Shown here: positions 1 to 5,011 of the stretch, piece by piece | Layout: every line of letters starts with the position of its first letter | Position numbering within the stretch: the first letter of the stretch is position 1 | Assembly (NCBI GenBank): GCA_003449615.1 | Contig: DMHA01000060.1 | Location: 1 to 5,011, forward strand | Direction: 5' to 3' | Source of the DNA: Flavobacterium sp. | Lineage (GTDB): Bacteria; Bacteroidota; Bacteroidia; Flavobacteriales; Flavobacteriaceae | DNA: 5,011 nucleotides | Program-made: the position numbers and the translations under genes | The notes under the pieces: model-generated | Seen by the model: the letters and a program-made list of their open reading frames with translations, nothing else | Databases searched by the model: none | What the model was told of the DNA's origin: nothing

Positions 1-1053
1 CAAAGTTTGTCCTGTTACGGGCAGCAATTCTACCGCAACCGCCATATTGATCATCGCCTGAAAAATCATTGGAAATCCTAATCCGACGACTAAAAGTTTG
101 CCAAATAGCGAGTTGGCTTTATGGGCCGCAATGACGAACCTGAAAAACAGCAATAAGTACAAAAGCAAGATTCCGAAACCACCTATTAATCCCCATTCTT
201 CGACGATTATGGCATAAATAAAATCGGAAGAGGATTGCGGTAGAAAGTGTTTCTGTACGCTTTTTCCAGGTCCAAGTCCGTAAATTCCTCCCGACGCAAT
301 GGCGATTTTGGCTTTTTCTATTTGGTAATCGTCTTCATTGGGTTTGTCAGTAGTGAAATTTTCGATTCTACTCTCCCAAGTATTGACTCTGCTGAACATA
401 TTTGCATCTGGAAATACTTTCGACATTCCATAAAAAAGCAGTAATGCCACTATTCCTGTTCCAATGATAAAACCTAAATATTTCAAGGGATATTTTCCAA
501 CGAATGTCAACATTACTATCATAGAAAATATCAATGCTGTGGTAGAAAAATTGGCCGGTAAAATTAATCCTAAAGTGATAAAAACCGGAATCCAGAGTTC
601 AATAAATGAGGACTGAAAAGTTATTGGTTCGGGATTTTTTTTTGATAAATATCTAGCAACAAAAACGAATAAAACAAGCGCTGCCAATGTGGATGTTTGA
701 AAAGAAATTCCAATGAACGGTACTTGAATCCAACGGCTTGCGTTTGCCCCTGCAATTACGGTTCCTTTCAATAAGGTATAGCCCAACAAAAGCCAAACTA
801 TGGGTAACCCAATTTTTGAAAGCCCTCTATAATAATGAAAAGGCACTTTATGTACCCAATAAATCATAACTAACCCAATAAAAATATGAGCTAAATGTTT
901 TAACAAATAACTGATAGTATTGCCCGTTCCTTGACCAATGTATGCCAAATTACTACTCGCACTAAAAACAGGCATAAACGAAAACAAGCATAATAAGGCT
1001 ACAAATGCCCATATTACCCTGTCTCCTTTTAGATTGTTTACTAGTTCTTTCAT
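1..1053 (-). CDS. ftsW: FtsW, septal peptidoglycan glycosyltransferase (SEDS family), C-terminus cut by window edge
   Basis: The reading frame is open from an ATG at 1053 to the window edge, giving 351 residues beginning MKELVNNLKGDR; FtsW proteins are usually about 400 residues, so roughly the last 50 are missing. It is a multi-pass membrane protein with many long hydrophobic segments. FtsW polymerises lipid II into glycan strands at the division septum with its partner class B penicillin-binding protein (family knowledge). Visible SEDS motifs are GANASRWIQV around R107; SSSDFIYAIIVEEWGLIG, where D277 matches the essential Asp of SEDS enzymes and E285/E286 follow it; and the C-terminal ELLPVTGQTL at the end of the visible part. 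The family motif QPSE is FQTST here (118-122). The start is the only Met at the N-terminus and lies 3 bp from a heptamer array that supplies an A-rich leader. RodA is the alternative SEDS member, but position after murD strongly favours FtsW. Confidence 0.95.
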   Translation of the reverse strand, partial: MKELVNNLKGDRVIWAFVALLCLFSFMPVFSASSNLAYIGQGTGNTISYLLKHLAHIFIGLVMIYWVHKVPFHYYRGLSKIGLPIVWLLLGYTLLKGTVIAGANASRWIQVPFIGISFQTSTLAALVLFVFVARYLSKKNPEPITFQSSFIELWIPVFITLGLILPANFSTTALIFSMIVMLTFVGKYPLKYLGFIIGTGIVALLLFYGMSKVFPDANMFSRVNTWESRIENFTTDKPNEDDYQIEKAKIAIASGGIYGLGPGKSVQKHFLPQSSSDFIYAIIVEEWGLIGGFGILLLYLLLFFRFVIAAHKANSLFGKLLVVGLGFPMIFQAMINMAVAVELLPVTGQTL

Positions 1054-1056
1054 TTG

Positions 1057-1081
1057 AATTTTAGATTTTAGATTTTAGATT
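1057..1081. repeat. Heptamer array, three perfect TTTTAGA units (left inverted-repeat arm)
   Basis: Three tandem TTTTAGA units at 1059-1079, with AA before and TT after. It is the inverted partner of 1491-1522. On the coding (minus) strand it reads as TCTAAAA units ending 3 bp before the ftsW ATG, so it forms the A-rich leader of ftsW. Confidence 0.85.
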
Positions 1082-1090
1082 AATGCTAGT

Positions 1091-1462
1091 CTATGATTTA
1101 TTAACTTTTTTAATTCTGTCATTAACAGTCTTTAAAGAACTAACAAATATGGCAGTTAATTCATTTCCTTCTTTCCAAATAATCTCTAACTCTGGTTTAG
1201 TCATCCATTGTTTTGCTATAATTATTTCTATCCAAAACAAAGTTTCATCCGCTTCTTCTAAAACAATATTCATTTTAGAAACAAACTCTTTGTCACTTCT
1301 TGCCCTACATACTGCTCTGTAATTGGCACCAACCGATGTTCCGCTTTTAACGATTTGATTAGCTATAACTCTAACAGAAATTGAATTTGGCAATCGTTCA
1401 ACCAAATCAATAACCATTACAGAAAAATTCTTTGTTCTAAATTTAAGTTCGTCAGTTGTCAT
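1091..1462 (-). CDS. Four-helix-bundle protein, 23S rRNA intervening-sequence (S23/IVP) family
   Basis: A 123-residue cytoplasmic protein that is almost entirely helical, without signal peptide or membrane segment. The family core is clear: SGTSVGAN at residues 40-47, SDKEF at 56-60, then a helix with EEADETLFWIE (69-79). This matches the four-helix-bundle proteins first noticed inside 23S rRNA intervening sequences and related to Avd, the accessory protein of diversity-generating retroelements. Avd forms a basic pentameric barrel that binds nucleic acid (family knowledge); no cellular role is known to me for stand-alone members. It has no evident functional link to its neighbours murD and ftsW, and inverted repeats flank it on both sides. 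It differs strongly from its relative at 2979-3332 outside the core motifs, so it is not a recent copy. The start is an ATG preceded by A/T-rich sequence without a Shine-Dalgarno motif. The family assignment is firm; the function is unknown. Confidence 0.9.
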   Translation of the reverse strand: MTTDELKFRTKNFSVMVIDLVERLPNSISVRVIANQIVKSGTSVGANYRAVCRARSDKEFVSKMNIVLEEADETLFWIEIIIAKQWMTKPELEIIWKEGNELTAIFVSSLKTVNDRIKKVNKS

Positions 1463-1490
1463 ATAAATAATTTATCAGCATCTATTTACA

Positions 1491-1522
1491 AATCTAAAAT
1501 CTGCAATCTAAAATCTAAAATT
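1491..1522. repeat. Heptamer array, four units TCTAAAA/TCTGCAA (right inverted-repeat arm)
   Basis: Four tandem units at 1493-1520: TCTAAAA, TCTGCAA, TCTAAAA, TCTAAAA. The array is the reverse complement of the TTTTAGA array at 1057-1081, with one extra variant unit. Its last two bases belong to the murD stop codon (1521-1523). Confidence 0.85.
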
Positions 1523-2861
1523 ATAAATTCCTTACCGCTTGCTTAAACTGATTTCCTCTGTCTTCATAATTTTCGAATAAATCGAAACTAGCACAAGCTG
1601 GTGATAGCAAAACTGTATCGCCTTTTTCTGAAAATCTTTGGGCCATTTTCACGGCATCTTCCATAGAATTGACTTCAAGCATTATATCGACCACGTTGCC
1701 AAAAGCGTCTATTATTTTTTTATTGTCAATACCAAGACAAATGATGGCTTTCACTTTTTCACGAACCAATGCCATCAATTCGTGGTAATCATTCCCTTTG
1801 TCAACACCTCCCACAATCCAAACGGTTGGGGTTTTCATACTACCTAATGCAAAAAAGGTAGCATTTACATTGGTGGCTTTCGAATCGTTGATGTACTGCA
1901 CATTTTGAATTTTAAACACTTTTTCAAGTCGATGCTCTACTCCTAGAAAATTGGACAAACTTTCTCTGATGGTTTTATTTCTAATTTCCATCAATTTTGC
2001 CACAGAAGTTGCTGCCATTGCATTTTTCATATTATGCAATCCCTCAAGTGCCATAGTTTCGGTTTCCATTGTGAATTCTTCCTCGTTGATGATGTTTATT
2101 TCCATTGTTTTATCTTTTATAAAGGCTCCCATTTCGAGTGTTTTTGTCAGCGAAAAAGGAATTAATTTTGCTTTGGTTTTATTGTTTTGTAACCATTCTC
2201 CAATGGCTTTGTCATCGGCATCATAAATGAGAAAATCATCCTCGGTTTGGTTCATTGTTATTCTAAATTTTGATGCAATGTAATTTTCATATTTATAATC
2301 GTATCGGTCTAAATGATCTGGACTAATATTGGTAATTATTGCAATATGAGGCTTGTAATTTATAATCCCATCCAACTGAAAACTGCTCAATTCCAAAACA
2401 TAACTATCAAATTGATCTTCGGCAACTTGCCAAGCAAAACTCTTCCCGATATTGCCTCCCAAACCCACATTCAAACCTGCTGATTTTAGCAAATGATAGG
2501 TGAGCATTGTTGTTGTTGTTTTTCCGTTGCTGCCTGTAATTCCAATTGTGATGGCTTTTGTGAATGGTGCTGCAAACTCAATTTCAGAAATTACTGGAAT
2601 TCCTTTTTCGACAAGCTTGATTACAATTGGTGATTTTTTTTCAGGAATACCTGGACTTTTCATCACCACATCGGCATTCAAAATCAATGCTTCTGTATGC
2701 TTTTCTTCTTCCCAAACAATGTTGTTACTAATAAGAACTTCTTTGTAATTTTCTTTTATTTTCCCATAATCGGACACAAAAACATCATATCCTTTTTTCT
2801 TTCCAAGAATTGCTGTTCCAACCCCGCTTTCGCCACCGCCAAGAATTACTAATCTTTTCAT
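1521..2861 (-). CDS. murD: UDP-N-acetylmuramoyl-L-alanine--D-glutamate ligase
   Basis: A complete 446-residue cytoplasmic Mur ligase (E. coli MurD is 438). It adds D-glutamate to UDP-MurNAc-L-Ala using ATP, the second amino-acid step of stem-peptide synthesis. Three domains are visible. The N-terminal UDP-binding fold has GGGESGVG at 8-15. The central ATPase domain has the P-loop ITGSNGKTTTT at 108-118 (K114), LELSSFQL with E157, PDHLDRY with H183, and K198, which falls at the position of the carbamylated lysine in E. coli MurD. The C-terminal domain has INDSKATN at 324-331, GGVDKGNDY at 351-359 and LLSPACASFDLFENY at 418-432. No catalytic residue is missing. The ATG at 2861 directly precedes KRLVILGGG and is the natural start. 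The gene normally follows mraY and precedes ftsW; here both boundaries carry inserted heptamer-flanked elements, one ending 4 bp upstream of the start and the other overlapping the stop. Confidence 0.98.
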   Translation of the reverse strand: MKRLVILGGGESGVGTAILGKKKGYDVFVSDYGKIKENYKEVLISNNIVWEEEKHTEALILNADVVMKSPGIPEKKSPIVIKLVEKGIPVISEIEFAAPFTKAITIGITGSNGKTTTTMLTYHLLKSAGLNVGLGGNIGKSFAWQVAEDQFDSYVLELSSFQLDGIINYKPHIAIITNISPDHLDRYDYKYENYIASKFRITMNQTEDDFLIYDADDKAIGEWLQNNKTKAKLIPFSLTKTLEMGAFIKDKTMEINIINEEEFTMETETMALEGLHNMKNAMAATSVAKLMEIRNKTIRESLSNFLGVEHRLEKVFKIQNVQYINDSKATNVNATFFALGSMKTPTVWIVGGVDKGNDYHELMALVREKVKAIICLGIDNKKIIDAFGNVVDIMLEVNSMEDAVKMAQRFSEKGDTVLLSPACASFDLFENYEDRGNQFKQAVRNL

Positions 2862-2865
2862 TTTA

Positions 2866-2898
2866 AATTAAAAATTGAGAATTAAAAATTAAAAATTT
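2866..2898. repeat. Heptamer array, four units ATTAAAA/ATTGAGA (left inverted-repeat arm)
   Basis: Four tandem units at 2867-2894: ATTAAAA, ATTGAGA, ATTAAAA, ATTAAAA. The 33 bp at 2866-2898 pair as an inverted repeat with 3356-3388, with 31 of 33 positions agreeing by hand alignment. It starts 4 bp upstream of the murD ATG and forms its leader. Confidence 0.85.
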
Positions 2899-2945
2899 TG
2901 ATAATGATTAACTGAATTTGAGTAATTCTAATTCCTCGTATTCAA

Positions 2946-2974
2946 TTTTTAATTCGTGATTTTTAATTTTTAAA
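2946..2974. repeat. Internal heptamer array, units TTTTAAT/TCGTGAT/TTTTAAT/TTTTAAA
   Basis: Four units at 2947-2974, starting 4 bp after the stop codon of the four-helix-bundle gene. The 23 bp at 2946-2968 are a direct repeat of 3366-3388, differing only at 2958 (G versus A). The array is inverted relative to 2866-2898, so those two could form an imperfect hairpin with a loop of about 50 bases. Confidence 0.8.
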
Positions 2975-2978
2975 TGAT

Positions 2979-3332
2979 TTACATTTTACCTTTAAGTGTT
3001 ATTATAATTTTTGCCAATATTTTGCAAATTTCTTCAGCTTCTATACCAATGCTTTCAAATTCGTTGACAGAAATATAATCTGTTGCTTTTAAAAGCTTTA
3101 ACCAATAAATTGTTTCTCTTGCTTCTTTGTATGAAATTTCTAGTTTGAACAAAAACTCTTTATCTGAACGTCCTCCAATTGATTCCTCTATGTTTGCTCC
3201 AATTGATGTTCCACTTCTTAAAATTTGTTTGCTTAAAATGAATTCTTTTTTGTTTGTTGTTAAATGCTTGTATAAATTAATTATCCTAACTGCAAACTGG
3301 AATGATTTTTCCTGAATTATGTTTTCTTTCAT
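2979..3332 (-). CDS. Four-helix-bundle protein, 23S rRNA intervening-sequence (S23/IVP) family, second subtype
   Basis: A 117-residue, mostly helical cytoplasmic protein. The core motifs lie at the same residue numbers as in the relative at 1091-1462: SGTSIGANIEE at 40-50, SDKEF at 56-60, then KEARETIYWLKLL (69-81). The flanking helices differ, and the motif following GAN is IEESIGGRSDKEF rather than YRAVCRARSDKEF, so the two belong to distinct subtypes of the S23/Avd-like family. Members are thought to bind nucleic acid by analogy with Avd; no role is established for stand-alone copies. It sits between mraY and murD with no evident cell-wall function and is flanked by heptamer arrays. The ATG at 3332 is preceded by an A-rich stretch and gives a typical family length. 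No reverse transcriptase or variable repeat is present in the window, so this is not a visible diversity-generating retroelement. Confidence 0.9.
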   Translation of the reverse strand: MKENIIQEKSFQFAVRIINLYKHLTTNKKEFILSKQILRSGTSIGANIEESIGGRSDKEFLFKLEISYKEARETIYWLKLLKATDYISVNEFESIGIEAEEICKILAKIIITLKGKM

Positions 3333-3355
3333 TTTGTTATTTTTTAGTTCTTTAT

Positions 3356-3388
3356 AAATTTTTAATTTTTAATTCGTAATTTTTAATT
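3356..3388. repeat. Heptamer array, units TTTTAAT/TCGTAAT (right inverted-repeat arm)
   Basis: Four units at 3360-3387: TTTTAAT, TTTTAAT, TCGTAAT, TTTTAAT. It is inverted relative to 2866-2898 and direct relative to 2946-2974. It ends 4 bp from the mraY stop codon. Confidence 0.85.
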
Positions 3389-3392
3389 GTTT

Positions 3393-4622
3393 TTAGCGAA
3401 GTTTTAAAGTAACTATCGAAAGAATTGCCAACATAATAGCGACAATCCAAAATCGGGTTACAATTTTACTTTCGTGATAACCTTTCTTTTGATAATGATG
3501 ATGCAAAGGAGCCATCAGAAAAATTCTTCGGCCTTCGCCAAAACGTTTTTTAGTATATTTGAAATAAGCAACTTGCAATACCACCGAGAAATTTTCGACT
3601 AAAAATACACCACATAATAAAGGAATTAATAACTCTTTTCGAACGGCTATCGCCAATACAGCAATCACGCCTCCAATGGTTAAACTTCCTGTATCACCCA
3701 TAAATACAGAAGCTGGATAGGAATTGTACCAAAGAAATCCAATTAATGCCCCAACAAATGCCGAGATGAATACCGTCATTTCACCCGAATTGGGAATGTA
3801 CATAATGTCCAGATAATTAGATAAAACTAAATTTCCTGAAACGAAAGTAAAAATCCCCAAAGCCAAGACTGAAATTGCCGAAGTTCCAGCAGCCAAACCG
3901 TCTATACCATCGGTTAAATTAGCTCCGTTTGAAACCGCAGTGATGATAAAAATCACGATTGGTATAAAAATCAGCCAAGCCCAATTTTCATAGCCTTCGC
4001 CAGTCCAAGCCAATAATTCTGCATAATCAAACTCATTGTTTTTAAAAAAGGGAATCGTGGTAGCTGTTGACTTTTCATAAACTGGTGCGGCTTTAATTAC
4101 AGTTTCCGATGTTTGGTTAAAAATATCCCCTCTAGCGGTATCGGTTCTAATATTTACACTGGGATGAAAATAAAGTACCGTTCCAACAATTAAACCCAAT
4201 CCCACTTGTCCAAAAACTTTGAATATTCCTTTTAAACCTTGCTTGTCTTTCTTGAATATTTTAATATAATCGTCGATAAAACCAATGGTTCCCATCCACA
4301 AAGTGGTTACAATCAACAATACAATATAGATATTTAGAAGTTTGGTAAAAAGAACAACGGGAATCAAGGTGGCAAATATGATAATCAATCCCCCCATTGT
4401 TGGTGTTCCTGCCTTTTCATTTTGACCTGCCAAGCCTAGTTCGCGAACCGTTTCGCCAATTTGTTGTCTTCTCAAAAAACCAACCACTCTTTTTCCATAA
4501 ATGGTTGACAAAAGCAGGGAAAGAATAAAAGCCATTGCTGATCTAAATGTGATGTATTGAAAAACTCCTGTTCCAGGAATATCCATCGTTCTGTTTAAAT
4601 ATTCAAATAAATAGTATAGCAT
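3393..4622 (-). CDS. mraY: Phospho-N-acetylmuramoyl-pentapeptide-transferase
   Basis: A complete 409-residue integral membrane enzyme. It transfers phospho-MurNAc-pentapeptide from UDP to undecaprenyl phosphate on the inner face of the cytoplasmic membrane, forming lipid I. Motifs: KAGTPTMGG at 70-78, the Asp pair GFIDDY (D117, D118), [15 protein letters not shown] at 232-246 with its catalytic-site aspartates, FMGDTGSL at 307-314, and the HHH motif at 374-376. About ten hydrophobic segments are visible. It is longer than E. coli MraY (360), mainly through a polar stretch at about 153-215 between two membrane segments. I chose the ATG at 4622 (MLYYLFEYL), which is the usual N-terminus. The frame can be extended upstream to a TTG at 4670, but those 16 extra codons are read through a repeat array and look spurious. 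It follows murE directly, with no murF between. Confidence 0.97.
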   Translation of the reverse strand: MLYYLFEYLNRTMDIPGTGVFQYITFRSAMAFILSLLLSTIYGKRVVGFLRRQQIGETVRELGLAGQNEKAGTPTMGGLIIIFATLIPVVLFTKLLNIYIVLLIVTTLWMGTIGFIDDYIKIFKKDKQGLKGIFKVFGQVGLGLIVGTVLYFHPSVNIRTDTARGDIFNQTSETVIKAAPVYEKSTATTIPFFKNNEFDYAELLAWTGEGYENWAWLIFIPIVIFIITAVSNGANLTDGIDGLAAGTSAISVLALGIFTFVSGNLVLSNYLDIMYIPNSGEMTVFISAFVGALIGFLWYNSYPASVFMGDTGSLTIGGVIAVLAIAVRKELLIPLLCGVFLVENFSVVLQVAYFKYTKKRFGEGRRIFLMAPLHHHYQKKGYHESKIVTRFWIVAIMLAILSIVTLKLR

Positions 4623-4631
4623 ATTTTTTAA

Positions 4632-4659
4632 TTTTAGATTGCAGATTGCAGATTTCAGA
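4632..4659. repeat. Solo heptamer array without gene, units TTTTAGA/TTGCAGA/TTGCAGA/TTTCAGA
   Basis: Four tandem 7-bp units in the 68-bp gap between murE and mraY. It belongs to the same repeat type as the arms of the element at 1057-1522: the 17 bp at 4631-4647 equal the reverse complement of 1498-1514. No inverted partner and no four-helix-bundle gene accompany it. It lies 9 bp upstream of the mraY ATG. Confidence 0.85.
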
Positions 4660-4690
4660 AAAATCGTCAATTTTTATTATTACATCGTTT

Positions 4691-5011
4691 TTATTTATTT
4701 AATTGGTCTAACAGTTCTGTCACAATCTTCATATCGTCAAAATTGTGGCGAACACCTTGAATTTCTTGATAAGTTTCGTGTCCTTTTCCCGCAATGAGAA
4801 TAATATCGTTGGCTTGAGCTAGTTGACAAGCAGTTTTGATGGCTTGTTTTCTATCGGTAATTGATAATGATTTTTTAAAATTTTGAGGGGCAACACCTTT
4901 TTCCATTTCGTTGATAATAACTTCTGGATCTTCATTTCTAGGATTATCAGAAGTTAGAATAACTTTATCGCTCAATTCAGTAGCTATTCCTGCCATAATT
5001 GGGCGTTTGGC
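4691..5011 (-). CDS. murE: UDP-N-acetylmuramoyl-L-alanyl-D-glutamate--2,6-diaminopimelate ligase, C-terminal part (N-terminus beyond window)
   Basis: The frame is open to the window edge; 106 residues and the stop are visible, beginning AKRPIMAGIATELSDKV. This is the C-terminal ligase domain of MurE, the cytoplasmic Mur ligase that adds the third stem-peptide residue. The motif TSDNPRNEDP contains DNPR, the MurE signature that recognises meso-diaminopimelate, so the enzyme is expected to use mDAP rather than lysine, as is usual in Gram-negative bacteria. The later IILIAGKGHETYQ is also typical of MurE, and the GKGHE motif separates it from MurD, MurF and MurC. A Met within the visible part (codon at 4994-4996) is internal, because KRPIMA is conserved family sequence upstream of it. 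The stop is 68 bp before the mraY start; that gap contains a solo heptamer array. Confidence 0.95.
   Translation of the reverse strand, partial: AKRPIMAGIATELSDKVILTSDNPRNEDPEVIINEMEKGVAPQNFKKSLSITDRKQAIKTACQLAQANDIILIAGKGHETYQEIQGVRHNFDDMKIVTELLDQLNK

Larger units (their letters stand above)
1057..1522 (-). mobile_element. Putative mini-element: four-helix-bundle gene between inverted heptamer arrays (murD/ftsW gap)
   Basis: A 466-bp unit whose ends are inverted repeats (1057-1081 and 1491-1522) with a single gene between them. The outermost 18 bp match perfectly when read from outside inwards; beyond that the arms match again if one extra 7-bp unit in the right arm is looped out. The gene begins 28 bp from the right arm and ends 9 bp from the left arm, so almost nothing but the gene is carried. 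The right end overlaps the murD stop codon and the left end is 3 bp from the ftsW start. I found no clear target-site duplication and no transposase. Mobility is inferred from the arms, the clean placement between genes, and a second unit of the same design at 2866-3388. Confidence 0.55.
2866..3388 (-). mobile_element. Putative mini-element: four-helix-bundle gene between inverted heptamer arrays (mraY/murD gap)
   Basis: A 523-bp unit bounded by 33-bp inverted repeats (2866-2898 and 3356-3388), carrying one gene and an extra internal array at 2946-2974. Removing it on paper leaves mraY TAA, 8 bp, then the murD ATG, which is ordinary operon spacing, so the unit looks like a clean insertion between the two genes. 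No transposase and no obvious target duplication were seen. The design parallels 1057-1522, but both the repeat sequence and the protein are of a different type. Mobility is an inference. Confidence 0.55.

Noticed and set aside
247..444. Open frame of 65 codons on the plus strand
   Set aside because: It lies wholly inside ftsW on the opposite strand and shows no family motif; an antisense shadow.
1083..1322. Open frame of 79 codons on the plus strand opposite the four-helix-bundle gene
   Set aside because: The minus-strand frame carries clear S23/IVP motifs; the plus-strand frame does not resemble anything.
1638..2748. Three plus-strand open frames (1638-1847, 1951-2226, 2500-2748)
   Set aside because: All are antisense to intact murD, which has all its motifs.
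2895..2946. A promoter, terminator or short C-terminal reading frame in the spacer after the second four-helix-bundle gene
   Set aside because: No Bacteroidota-type promoter pair and no GC-rich hairpin with a T-run were found; a 22-codon open stretch on the minus strand has no start and is partly translated repeat.
3127..3315. Plus-strand open frame of 62 codons
   Set aside because: Antisense to the second four-helix-bundle gene, with no recognisable features.
1091..3332. Diversity-generating retroelement (the small proteins resemble Avd)
   Set aside because: No reverse transcriptase, template/variable repeat pair or target protein is visible.
1047..3392. Target-site duplications flanking the two elements
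   Set aside because: Comparing the 10 bp outside each arm gave no convincing direct repeat; A/T richness makes short matches meaningless.
1059..4659. CRISPR array
   Set aside because: The repeats are 7-bp tandem units without spacers; there is no repeat-spacer structure and no cas gene.

Overview
The window is a minus-strand run of peptidoglycan-synthesis and division genes from the division and cell wall (dcw) cluster of a Bacteroidota bacterium, most likely Flavobacteriia and close to Flavobacterium. The reasons are the low GC content, the order murE-mraY-murD-ftsW with no murF between murE and mraY, translation starts preceded by A-rich sequence rather than a Shine-Dalgarno motif, and the character of the proteins. 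The genus is an inference.

In transcription order (right to left): the C-terminal part of murE (4691-5011, cut by the window edge), a 68-bp gap, mraY (3393-4622), a gap holding a small four-helix-bundle gene (2979-3332), murD (1521-2861), a gap holding a second, different four-helix-bundle gene (1091-1462), and ftsW (1-1053, cut by the window edge). MurE and MurD are cytoplasmic ligases that add the third and second residues of the stem peptide. MraY moves the finished UDP-MurNAc-pentapeptide onto undecaprenyl phosphate to make lipid I. FtsW polymerises lipid II at the septum. No promoter or rho-independent terminator was recognised, so the set is probably one transcript, and every gap between genes is under 550 bp.

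The unusual part is what fills the gaps. All three contain short arrays of a degenerate A/T-rich 7-bp unit. In two gaps the arrays form long inverted repeats around one small gene of the 23S rRNA intervening-sequence protein family (S23/IVP, related to Avd of diversity-generating retroelements). The two genes are clearly divergent. Each has its own repeat type: TTTTAGA/TTGCAGA around the gene at 1091-1462, and ATTAAAA/ATTACGA around the gene at 2979-3332. The third gap (mraY/murE) holds a lone four-unit array of the first type and no gene. The elements sit almost exactly between the stop codon of one cell-wall gene and the start codon of the next, so repeat sequence now forms the translation leader of ftsW and murD, and an array lies 9 bp upstream of mraY. 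This looks like a family of very small mobile or repeat-associated elements (about 470-520 bp) that repeatedly colonised one essential operon.
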